A DNA stretch of 21,484 nt from Chlorokybus atmophyticus (Eukaryota > Streptophyta > Chlorokybophyceae > Chlorokybales > Chlorokybaceae). The stretch's first letter is position 1, and the number at the start of each line of letters is the position of its first letter. This document shows positions 10,466 through 19,441 of the stretch, in pieces. A model generated the notes under the pieces. That model did not search any database and was not told where the DNA came from. It was given only the letters and a program-made list of their open reading frames with translations. Both the position numbers and the translations under genes were made by a program. The stretch covers positions 970,001-991,484 of the forward strand of contig RHPI01000797.1 of assembly GCA_009103225.1 (NCBI GenBank), written 5' to 3'.

Positions 10466-11717
10466 CCTGTCCCTCTGCTGTCTCTTCCCCTCCTTGTCCT
10501 CCGCAGCCGCCGCCGCACCCCCCCGCCAAATATCTGCTCTCTAGCCCGCCGCCTTCCAGACCTAAAGCACCCCCTGCCTGCAGCTGCGCGGCTCCCACCA
10601 GCAAAGCCGTGCTCCCTGCGTCACCTTCCGGAGTTAGGGTTTCGGCGCTTTGTGCGCAAGGGGCACAAGCTGTGCGAGAATGCTGGCCTATGAGATTTGG
10701 ACAGCTGCGGTGAGAGTGGTAGGTCACCACTGGTGACAATGACGGTGAACAGCGTTAATCACAACTTGAGAGCCCCAACTCAGGACTCCGGACCTATGAG
10801 TGGATCTGATTCAGGACTCCGGACCCGTCTTGTTTAACAGTCCTGTATCGTGTTGATGCATAACTTATAGTGCAAGTCTGGTCAATGGCTACTTAAAGGC
10901 TGTGCAATGAGAAGATCTAAACCACCTAGGCATGTCGGCCGTCGCTACCGTATCGCCATCGCCATCGCGTCACCATCGCTATTGCGGTTCAATGTGAGCG
11001 TAACGCTGTGCGCATAAAGGCATGCTCATTAGTGATAATTCTGATAAACACATCTCGTTAAACACATGTAAAGTCAATTTACCCGAGCGCAATCAAGACC
11101 GTTCAGCCTCCATCCTAGTTTACATAAACAACCCCTATATAACCGCGCAACTTTACGTGACGTTAATGTAAACTTATGTTGAATTGATAAATAAAAGCTC
11201 TGTTTTTGATAGCTGACTTAACATTCTTTCATTGTTTCAATTCTGAATATGTGTAAGTCGTGAAAGTACTATGCTATACGGAATCTTTTTTTAAATGGAT
11301 TGAAGCACCATTACGCACAATTAAAAATTATACATGATTCTATTTAAGTTGTGATACTACATTTTAAGCGCATAACATGCATGTAACGAGCGTTGTATAA
11401 TAGTAGTAAGACGATCAGCATAATGCACATTAATGTATATAATCATGTGATCATGAAGGTGTTATTTCAACAACTCAACAAGTAACATGTATATAATATA
11501 TACAATAGTAGACATTACAACAAAGAAAAGTGATATTTGCAATTTCAGATTGTTCATGCACGATATCATTTGAAATCTGGCATTATATCTTGGAGGCTTA
11601 CAAGTTGAAAAACTTGAGACACATAAGGAACGCCGCATACAACATAGCAAACATTAGAGTTGCGCGGAGCACAACTCTACTACTGTTTGCCACTGGCGAT
11701 GCAATAACGGACATCCG
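10466..11717. other. AT-rich spacer upstream of the zinc-knuckle gene
   Basis: About 10466-10700 is GC- and C-rich and is probably the 5' leader and promoter of the minus-strand zinc-knuckle gene. A 15-bp direct repeat lies at 10780-10825. CGCCATCG-type units cluster at 10945-10985. From about 11020 to 11660 the sequence is strongly AT-rich with no convincing gene. A short plus-strand frame (11530-11721) cannot be joined to anything. Confidence 0.5.
10780..10825. repeat. 15-bp direct repeat upstream of the zinc-knuckle gene
   Basis: TCAGGACTCCGGACC occurs at 10780-10794 and again at 10811-10825, identical over 15 bp with a 31-bp period. It lies about 315-360 bp upstream of the ATG at 10465 and could be a paired protein-binding site, or simply a duplication. 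Confidence 0.85.
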
Positions 11718-11881
11718 ATGAAGAGACTGCTGGCCACGTTGAAACAGATGATGTTGCGTGACAACAACTACGTCTATTGCACTCCTGCGCCGCTGTTGTA
11801 CAAGCTGGTGTTTGTGGCGGTGCGCCAGCAGCGGACGGCCCACGCAGCATTGCAACGACTGCACGGGGAGCAGGCGGATTG
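11718..11881 (+). CDS. Doubtful exon of an unrecognised gene
   Basis: An ATG at 11718 opens a 54-codon frame with protein-like composition: a basic amphipathic start (MKRLLATLKQMMLRDNNYVY), then CTPAPLLYKLVFVAV and a polar helix. It reaches a possible donor TTG|GTAAAC at 11882. If that donor is not used, the frame stops at 11883-11885, giving a 55-residue product. In phase, the donor can join the frame around 11943-12240, which is Arg/Gly/Glu-rich, but that acceptor is not clear. A TGTAA at 12355-12359 would fit as a downstream signal. No family recognised, and the exon could be chance. Confidence 0.25.
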
Positions 11882-12372
11882 GTAAACACGCTTGCCCGTG
11901 CGACAGACACAAGATTTCAACCCCACCACCCAATCCCACCAGCAGCACCCAACTAGCAGCAAGGGCCAGTGACCCAGCTCATGACCGAGCGACGCGACAG
12001 CACCGCTGCCAAGGGGGCAGGGCAGAGAGAAGGGACAGGGCGGAGGGACGGGGCAGAAGGGCAGGGCAGAGGGGCCCTGGACGAGGGTTTGAAGCAGCAG
12101 CAGCAGCGGTGCCAGGAAGCGGAGGGAGTGAGGGTGTGGGTGAAGGAGAGCGGGAGAGTGCGAGAGGGGAGTCCGTGTGCTGCTCATGCTGCTGGCGGAG
12201 GCAACCGTGTGGAAGACTAACTAGCTTGACATGCGCGCAGGTAAAGACTGTGCATTGCCATGCATGCACTGCATGATGTCTAACGGGGTAGTGATAGTTA
12301 GTGTCGTGCTTATAAAAGTAGATAGGCTAACATGTGTAGCCCGGTGGTGTTATATGTAAATGCATGCATGCA

Positions 12373-12404
12373 GTGTGCTTTGCATGCGGTGTGCTTTGCA
12401 TGCG
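12373..12404. repeat. Perfect 16-bp tandem duplication
   Basis: GTGTGCTTTGCATGCG occurs twice head to tail at 12373-12388 and 12389-12404. Each copy contains one GCATGC. Confidence 0.9.
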
Positions 12405-12913
12405 CGTGTTGCAGCTTGCATCTTTTGTACACTCTGTGGGTAGTTGTGCTTGCAAGCAACAGTCCGAGCACAACGGCAAGGCAGTCACTTAGGCGGGGGG
12501 CCCAAGCGGAGCTTACAACTTAGACACACACTAGACCAACCCTCAAGCAGTATGCAGTGGGGCATGCGGGCAAGAGTGGAGTAGGGGACAACCTGCAGTA
12601 CGCAGGGGAGGGGAGAGGCAGAGGTTAGAGTCAGTCCAGGTGGTCTGGCAGAGTAGGGGCTACACACCGACAACGCTGACTGCAACAACTGCTTGGTCCA
12701 ACATGTCAATTTACAACACATGTCATCCATATAAAAGAAATGAACTGCGCGCACTCCAAGGGAACATTGCAAGCCTTGCGCGGCGCAAATTGCGAGCGCA
12801 CCCTCCCAACACGCAACCCATCTATACATGATTGCAATCTGCAACTAACATGCACGTAAGAGGAGTAATTGCATGGTTGATGGCTGCCAATGCAAAGCCA
12901 AATTGCGTAGTGC

Positions 12914-12918
12914 TTACA
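12914..12918 (-). other. Candidate polyadenylation signal TGTAA for the glycine-rich gene
   Basis: TTACA on the plus strand (TGTAA on the complement) lies 36-40 nt past the stop codon at 12954-12956, a normal position for the chlorophyte signal. Confidence 0.6.
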
Positions 12919-12953
12919 ATGATAAGTCAATGCGGCCCTTTTCACAAAAGTTG

Positions 12954-13712
12954 TCAGCGCTTGCGGCTGTTAGTGGGACGATTACTTGGTTCTAGCAGCC
13001 GCCTCAAGTAGTGCTTGGCGCTCTCCAGCAAATCATCAAGTTCATACCTGCGCAGTGAGTATGAACACTCGTTGGCAACTTTCAAACTGCTGTCTCACTC
13101 GCTTGTACTCTGTGTACAAGGTGACAACGACACATGCACACAGTAGATAAATTTAACAACAACTCACACCTGACGTCATCAATGCTAAGCCCACGGGCAT
13201 CGCCAGCTCGCCACCTGCTGCGCCTTCTCTGGAGTATTTGCCTGTGGGTCCATGCCTTCCCAACCCCCGCGCCATAGCCAAAGCCGATGCCCACACCGCA
13301 CACTATCCCCGCACCGAAACCAACATGCAGACCCGGGATACCCGGCCCAATCCCGAGCCCTGCATACAACATGCTTTATTACCCATACGCACGCACGCCC
13401 ACACGCACATAAACACGCGTGCACACAGAGTTACACGCAAGCATGTGCACGCAGATGACAGTTTGCGTGCACAGGCGATAGTGTGTGTGCACGGATGCAC
13501 CGTTGTTTCACAGCAAAACAGGGAACAGCAACTTGAACGTAGTACTTACCTCCCACAAGTCCAGCTCCTATGCCCGCACCGCACCCCGCGCCGACGCCAA
13601 CTCCCGGCCCGATCAGGCCGAACCGCTGCACGCGCACTGTGGGCAGGGAGTTGCGGGGAGCATACGCTAGTTGAGCGATGGGTTCTTGACTTGGAGGCCT
13701 ATTCTCCGCCAT
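12954..13712 (-). CDS. Glycine-rich hydrophobic protein resembling TGD5
   Basis: Three exons on the complement: 13712-13550, 13359-13170 and 13047-12954. Junction phases agree (G|GG, then AG|G), giving 148 residues. Residues 1-31 are an ordinary polar start. Residues 32-86 are two runs of alternating Gly with Val, Ile, Ala or Phe (GVGVGAGCGAGIGAG and VCGVGIGFGYGAGVG) separated by GPGIPGLHVGFG. A basic stretch follows (RQILQRRRSRWRAG), then a helical end (YELDDLLESAKHYLRRLLEP). Gly-x-Gly hydrophobic runs of this kind are seen in TGD5, a small plastid-envelope protein needed for ER-to-plastid lipid transfer in Arabidopsis, which is shorter (about 90 residues). The similarity is in pattern and could reflect composition rather than ancestry. 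There is no obvious transit peptide. A glycine-zipper membrane protein of other function is the alternative. Confidence 0.72.
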
Positions 13713-14688
13713 GCGTATGTAAAAACGCAGCTGCAGTGTGTGCTGTTTTTGTATATCATGTTGCGATGTTAAGTGCAATGATGTTTCAAGAGGGCACACT
13801 AATCCGCATGCGCTGCTGGAGAGTGTCACACAGTCCAGCAGATAATATATTCCAGTCCAGCAAAAAAGAAGTGTAGACAAAGGGATTCTGTGCAGACACG
13901 CTATGCTTGATACGCTATGCTTAATTCATCAATGTAGTTGAGCATCTAAGTGGTGGACTGTGAAAGCTACGTCTTCACCAAGTACGTCTTCAGCAGAGTA
14001 CGCGCAATATCTGCAACGACCCATGCGACACCCTATGCGTAAGGGTCAACCGTGACAAGCTTGACAAGCAGGCACAACTGCTGTTAGAAGAAAGCTACCC
14101 GCTTTGATTGAGTCACGCATCTGAATTGTACGGGTTCAGCACAAGGAACTAATCAGCGTCGACCACAGCTGTAAGCGACCACGAGATTTGCCATGCCATC
14201 AACACATAACAGCAGCCTTGGAAGCGAGACGCGGTCGCACCACACAAGCCACACGGAAACAAAACTTTGCAAACAACACAACACGCCACGCAGCTCACCA
14301 GTGACAAACACAGTCGCGGACCCTCTGTCTGTTCGCTGCCTTGCAGCCGTTCCCTTCTCCCTCGCCACCGTCTCTGTTCTATCCTTCAGAGATGAAGACG
14401 GAAACACACAATTCCCAGCGCAGCTACTGCTGCACAATCGTCGGCACTCACCTCCACCACCACCACCACCGCCACCGCTGCCTCCACCAAGCCAAGGAGG
14501 CATACAAAATTGAGCGGCAAGCAGACGCTCAAATTACGCTGAGGTCAGCGTTACGTGTTTGCCAATACGCTTGGTATTTGCTCAAGATACCGAAGGTAGA
14601 TACATGCGAGCGCAGCTGGGGGCGGAGGCGGGGGCGGCGGCGGTACAAAACGAGGAGGCGGTGGGGGTGGAGGACAAGGGTCTCAGCC
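13713..14688. other. Spacer between divergent genes
   Basis: Should contain promoters for the glycine-rich gene (minus, ATG 13712) and the RRM gene (plus, ATG 14689). About 14620-14685 is G-rich (GGGGGCGG-type repeats) and sits just upstream of ATG 14689. A minus-strand frame starting at 14503 (MPPWLGGGSGG, then a Gly run) reaches a good GTGAGT donor after 17 codons, but I could not find a matching downstream exon. Confidence 0.4.
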
Positions 14689-16137
14689 ATGGCTATGCAG
14701 GCGATATACGCGAAAGGTGCAAACCCCAAGACGACGCTGTACGTTGGAGGATTGCAGGAGACTATCAACGAGTCGGTAAGCTTAGACGGCCCTTGCATGG
14801 AATTCCAACGTGTTTTCTTCTTCTTCTTTCATTCATTGCAAGCATGTTTCTTCTTGTCAAATTTGTAGTAGCAGTTGACAATGCCAATTCAAACTGTCAC
14901 GAGCGTTGAAGCCACTCAACAGTGCACAAACCCTTGCACGCCACTATGTTTTGTAAATTAAAGAGCTAGAGGCCCCGCATGAGCAGAACGCTGTGGTTGG
15001 AAATGCAATGCGTTCTTTCTCTTGACATGCTAGGCGCTAAAGCCTTTAGCATCAGCAATGCCAAGGCGTTAACACATGTTTGTTGACAACCCTACCGTTG
15101 AGGTGCATGATATTTATGTCAATAAGTAAAACACGAAGGTGCAGCGCGTTGTATAATGTACTTTCGAGGAGATTACTGGTGAAGGTTCTATCATCACAGC
15201 CTTGATGCTTCTTGCACAGGTCTTGCACTCAGCTTTCATCCCCTTTGGAGACATCAAGGATGTCAACATCCCGCTGGACCACGCCACGCAAAAGCACAGG
15301 GGCTTTGGCTTTGTGGAGTTTTTAGAGCCGTAAGTGCCACACAGGAACAACCAATGTAACGCACAGAGTCTTTGCAAAAAATATGCGCTTGCGTGCACAC
15401 ACTCAGGAACATACATCTGCGAATCTCAAACACACACACAGATTGCTTCCAGTTCAATTGGTTCGCCACACGTGCGCACACGTGTGCACTCGCTCGTGCA
15501 TACCCACTTGCACACACATGCTTGTGTAATTGGTGTGACAGTGTTGCCATACGCAGGGAGGATGCAGCCGCGGCAATAGACAACATGAACAGCGCTGAGT
15601 TGTACAACCGGGTGCTGCGCGTTAACTATGCGCAACCCATCAGGATAAAGGGAGGAGAGGCAGGCTGGGCATCGCAAGCAGGTACGCACAACACTTGTAC
15701 CATTCATGATGATGATCAGCGTGCTGTACTGTTGCCTGCATCAATGCGGAGAGGGTTGCCCTCTCTCCGCCCATAAACCTATTGCATGTAACTTACTACA
15801 CATTCACTGACCACAACCAACAAGAATGCCTATCAAGAACTCAGATTGCATGGCATTTCCTCTTTCCTGTACAATCCACGACTGCTTGCACCATCCAAGA
15901 CTGATTGTGTCCGTTGTGATAGTGTGGGCGGATGCGGACACATGGGTGGAGCGGCAGCAGCAGGAGGAAGAGCTGGCGAGGCTGAAAGAGGAGCAGGCAA
16001 AGACGCTGGCGGATGCAGCCGCCCTTGGGCCCGTGCCCGCAGTAGACCCCAACAAACAGGTGGAAGAAGTGGAGGACGACGCCATGGCCGCTGCAGAGCG
16101 GGAAGCACTGGCAGAGCAGAATGGCAACAGGACTTGA
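14689..16137 (+). CDS. RRM protein like the RRM half of cyclophilin E/CYP33, without the cyclophilin domain
   Basis: Four exons: 14689-14775, 15220-15329, 15557-15681 and 15923-16137. GT/AG junctions and phases agree, giving 178 residues. The RRM spans about 15-95. RNP2 is LYVGGL (17-22) and RNP1 is RGFGFVEF (56-63). The segments [20 protein letters not shown] and [20 protein letters not shown] closely follow the RRM of human PPIE, as does the linker [12 protein letters not shown] is a spliceosomal peptidyl-prolyl isomerase with an RRM followed by a cyclophilin domain. Here the cyclophilin domain is missing. A 70-residue Glu/Ala/Gln-rich tail (a likely coiled coil at about 115-140, then an acidic region) runs to the TGA, and TGTAA follows 24 nt later, so the gene ends there. 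A nuclear RNA-binding role linked to splicing is inferred. The start has AGCCATGG context and is followed by a second ATG two codons on. Confidence 0.92.
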
Positions 16138-16160
16138 TGGCTTGTTTGTGTAGCTGTTAC

Positions 16161-16165
16161 TGTAA
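16161..16165 (+). other. Polyadenylation signal TGTAA of the RRM gene
   Basis: TGTAA begins 24 nt after the stop codon at 16135-16137, the expected arrangement for a chlorophyte mRNA. It supports termination of the RRM protein before any cyclophilin domain. Confidence 0.65.
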
Positions 16166-16683
16166 CTAAGTCTCGCTTCCCCTCACCTCCCTTCCCTCTT
16201 CGCCTGCCTCCCCCAGCACCACCTCGCAAGTGTCCAACTCCACATGTGCTTTTTATTATCTAGTGCAACGCAGTGTGCACACTGTTTGTAGAACCATTCA
16301 CCCATTGAGGTAGGCGCACTGATGTGCAATCATAACAAGCCGTGCAATGAGCTTTGTGCAGTGCACAACAAGACAGGAATGCGCCACAACGGACCACAAC
16401 ACACTAAGCACACAGTAGGCCAACTTTTGGAAACTAGCACCCATCTCGACCAGCTGAAGCCAAGCATGCAATGCCATAATCCATCACTGATGAAGCTTGC
16501 ACGCGGCACCTAGCCTGTAGAACAACTTGACGTAACCACTCAGCAATGGTCAGCATAACTTTCTCAACAAGTTCAACCAGTCCATATCTCTGTACATATC
16601 AATGTGCTTTGTTGGCCCAATTGGCACCAGTAATAACGTGTACAGCATGTTGTACAGCATCTGCAGCGTCACACATCCCCGCT
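16166..16683. other. Spacer between convergent genes
   Basis: Lies between the 3' ends of the RRM gene (plus) and the membrane-protein gene (minus). Starts with a C/T-rich run (about 16172-16215). No coding frame that can be spliced to a neighbour, and no clear TGTAA on the minus strand. Confidence 0.5.
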
Positions 16684-18524
16684 TCACTGAAGAGCTGGTT
16701 CTCGTGCACCAGCCCTTTGGCCATCGCCTGCTCCATCTGATGGTGGTGGGCCGAGCAGCCAGGGCTCAACATAATGACCAAACAGCCAGCTTACAATCAC
16801 CTCCGCCAACACAATCCCTACCACACAACCACAACAGTAAGAGCCCTGTCATCAATGACACGACCGACAAAACATAACCAGAAAACAATGGTATGTGAAG
16901 ACAAGCACCATGGTGAATCGCAGAGCTTACCTAGGGTTGTGCCAAATCCTGGCTTGAGAAGCGTGCCAACTGAGGCACTGACCGCAGCCACAACAAGCAC
17001 GCTTAGTGATCTGGCCACATTGTATAAAGTTCGCCTCACAAACAGTGGCAATCTTTCATCAAGGATGTGCTCCAGCTGCTCATGTGTACTGTGTTGTCGC
17101 CGTTTGTGTCGCTGAACTGCTGATACAATCTCCATGGTCTCCTGCACAATCAGCGCAGACAGTACTGCGAGAGCGTGCCCTGCACGCCAACATAATATCA
17201 ACCAGCGTCCAGCAAACCAGTCCCTGTTCACGCAGCACGCATTACTCATCCACAATGCTGATGAAACAATGGAACTGACACCACACACATCCCACTGATT
17301 GCAGAAGACTTACATGGGACAACATGCGAAACAATAGAAGGCAGTTGAAGTGCAATGCCGCACAGGAGTACTCACCTCGAAGTACTGTCTTCGGAATTCT
17401 TGCTGCTGCATACAGTCTGTCGAAAGCTGACATATGGAACTTGCGCTTTGCTGAGATTGAGACATCTGCGGTATAGGTCACAAGTAAGCTTGTGTGCATA
17501 GAAGAGCGAGTTTACAATAAGATGCACCTTTGAGAAGCTTATGTGCCAGCCTTTTAGAGAGCGTAGCCTCAGCAACGCGTTCTAATGCTCTACGCACAGT
17601 GCTGGTTGTGACCTGTCAGCACCAAGGCCGCTTGTAAGTTGCCCAGGCACAAAAACAAGTGTAGCAAAAAGCAGCAGCAGGTTGGTATGAGCTTGACAGC
17701 CTTTGACAAAAAGCGAGCAGTGCAAACTCACATCACGCAGAGCGCCCCGCCCAGTCCCTTGTGCGAATTGACTCCAATCAACATCTGGTAACTCTACCTC
17801 CAAAACTTCCTCATCGTCATCTTCTCTGCACATGCATAGCATGAGAAGGGCTGAATCGTCGCCATGAGAGGCAGTATTTACCACATGCCTAAGGTACCCA
17901 TGCATGGCGTTAAATGGACGTATCATCACCTCCGCACTGGTTGGATCTGTTCCAAGATAGGCACCAATTGAAGGGTAACATTGCGCACCAGTATCCAGCA
18001 GAACTCCCAGCCCAGTACAGCGCTGAAAATTGGCTTTTGATGTATGGCGTAGTCTTTGGTCCCGTCGACAAGGTAGTGATTTGGAGACCTACGGCGGAGA
18101 GGAATGCAACCACAATCAAAACGACGTAGCGCAGTTGCTCACCAGTGCATGACAATCCGGCTTTAACAAGAGAGAGGGATGGCAACCGGCATGTTGTAAT
18201 TGTACTTGGCCATGCATACTGTGTGCGTCCTATTATGGCTGTGTAAACACAATGCATGCAACATAGCACTGACCGTGTTACGAAGTCCGCCTCCACAAAC
18301 TTGTCGGTTGTCGAAGCAGGTTTACCGGAGTCTAATTCAATTGGCACGGCAGGCGCCTGGCATCGCGAATACGACGAGCTGCCGCCCAAGGCAGCGGCGG
18401 CCGCCGCTACAGCAGCCGCCGCCCCCGCAGTCCTGCTGGCGCCCAGCAGCACGATGAGCGAGTCAGCACCACCAGCAGCTGCGGTGGGAACCTGCTGCAG
18501 CAGCAACTGCAAACCCTTCGCCAT
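16684..18524 (-). CDS. Unrecognised 359-residue multi-pass membrane protein
   Basis: Eight exons on the complement: 18524-18274, 18160-18143, 18088-17930, 17825-17732, 17612-17528, 17465-17376, 17179-16931 and 16817-16684. All junctions are GT/AG and phase-consistent. The start is Ala-rich and ends with an Ala run (residues about 33-46). Exon 2 is an 18-nt microexon (RIVMH plus split codons) behind a C/T-rich acceptor. Exon 3 gives SPNHYLVDGTKDYA and a hydrophobic stretch, SAVLGWEFCWILV. An acidic stretch (EDDDEEVLEVELPDVDW) and a basic helix (TVRRALERVAEATLSKRLAH) follow. Then comes SAFDRLYAAARIPKTVLRGH, which looks like a conserved motif, and segments ALAVLSALIV, SLSVLVVAAVSASVGTLL and IVLAEVIVSWLFGHYV. 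I count about four membrane segments. The tail (GPPPSDGAGDGQRAG) is disordered. I cannot name the family. A Met 15 codons upstream (18569) is in frame, so the start is uncertain. Confidence 0.8.
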
Positions 18525-19441
18525 GGCTGCAGCGCACACTGCGTCGCAGACACAGAGCCTCACATGCACGGCATCATCCCGTCCTCGACAACCACAATGC
18601 CAACGACAGCCACGACATGGAGGACGACGGCGGCAACGCCGTCGCCGCCTTTACTGCAAGCCACAAGCACGTTCATATAGCATTAGCAAGACAAGGGGTC
18701 CATTCAGATCTTCCGACCCGGTTCAGTAACAACCTGCGAGCCGGTTCAGCAATCAAAACCCTAAATTGCGCCCGCAGTGACCTGAGGACTCTGTTAACGC
18801 AGCTTCGCCGTGCGCTTTTCGCGGATTACTGCCCATTCCGCTTTGGAGAGACGGCGGAAATTCAAACTGGGGTTCTCCCCCGGTTACCCGCGGAGGGAGA
18901 TCAGCTGACCCGTCGCCCGCCCGCGCCCATGGTAACCTAAAACGCAGCGCGCGGCGCCTACGCCGCGCCCGCCCTGCTGAAAAAGGAGGGAAAACTGCGA
19001 CGAGGCACCAACAGGCTATGGACTAACCGTAGTCAAGTCGACCATGGTTGTTTGTTAACACTCGTGCTGTTATAACAAACCGCTATCTTGCTTGACCCAC
19101 AACAACGAATGTTGATGGGAAAGTTGCTCGCTAACTTGGGCTAATGGCAGCAGCCTTGTTCGCTATCAGACCAGTTGCGCGTCCTGGAAACGGTTACAGT
19201 GACGGTGAAGTTCACAGTTAGCGATGATGTAAACGCTGGGGTGTAAACGCCAACGCTAGGCAGGTGGAGGAGGCGGCGGCGGCAGCGGCGGCGGGTGTGA
19301 GAGCGGCGGTGAAGGTGGACGGTGCAGGGGACGTCTGCAACGTTTTTCATAACGTGGTGGTCGCATGTGGGGTGGGTTCCTTGCTTTGCGCCACGCTGGG
19401 CGGGAGCTGAAGCGGCTGAGCGGGCATGAGCGAGACGTGGC
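18525..19441. promoter_or_regulatory. Bidirectional upstream region between the membrane-protein gene and E2F
   Basis: Lies between two divergent start codons (18524 minus, 19442 plus), so promoters for both are expected here. TTTCGCGG at 18817-18824 matches the plant E2F-site consensus TTTSSCGS. A very GC-rich block with an imperfect inverted repeat (GCGCGGCGCC and GCCGCGCC) sits at about 18942-18972. CGG-type repeats at about 19268-19315 make long false frames. No TATA box stands out. Confidence 0.4.

Larger units (their letters stand above)
12241..12953. other. Spacer rich in GCATGC, no supportable gene
   Basis: Holds a 16-bp tandem duplication (12373-12404), TGTAA at 12355-12359, several GCATGC palindromes, and TTACA at 12914-12918, which serves the minus-strand gene ending at 12954. 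The 119-codon minus-strand frame at 12485-12844 has no motif, and no junction to the neighbouring exons could be found. Confidence 0.45.

Noticed and set aside
7640-12348. 13-bp word GTAGCCCGGTGGT shared by 7640-7652 and 12336-12348
   Set aside because: In a window this long a few shared 13-mers are expected by chance, and the flanks do not align convincingly.
14452-14503. Minus-strand exon MPPWLGGGSGG plus Gly run with a good GTGAGT donor
   Set aside because: No downstream exon with matching phase and sensible sequence was found; the acceptors tried gave early stops or Cys-rich noise. It is also antisense to a CCACCACCA run.
15846-16169. Alternative plus-strand frame with [14 protein letters not shown]-like composition
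   Set aside because: It overlaps exon 4 of the RRM gene in another frame. The PPIE-like linker VWADADTW and the phase of the preceding exon fix the frame of exon 4.
16552-16764. Alternative last exon of the membrane-protein gene ending LLRKLC
   Set aside because: Its phase fits, but the exon at 16817-16684 fits as well, has a better acceptor context, and continues with a proper membrane segment; the alternative begins with an Arg/Trp-rich stretch that looks out of frame.
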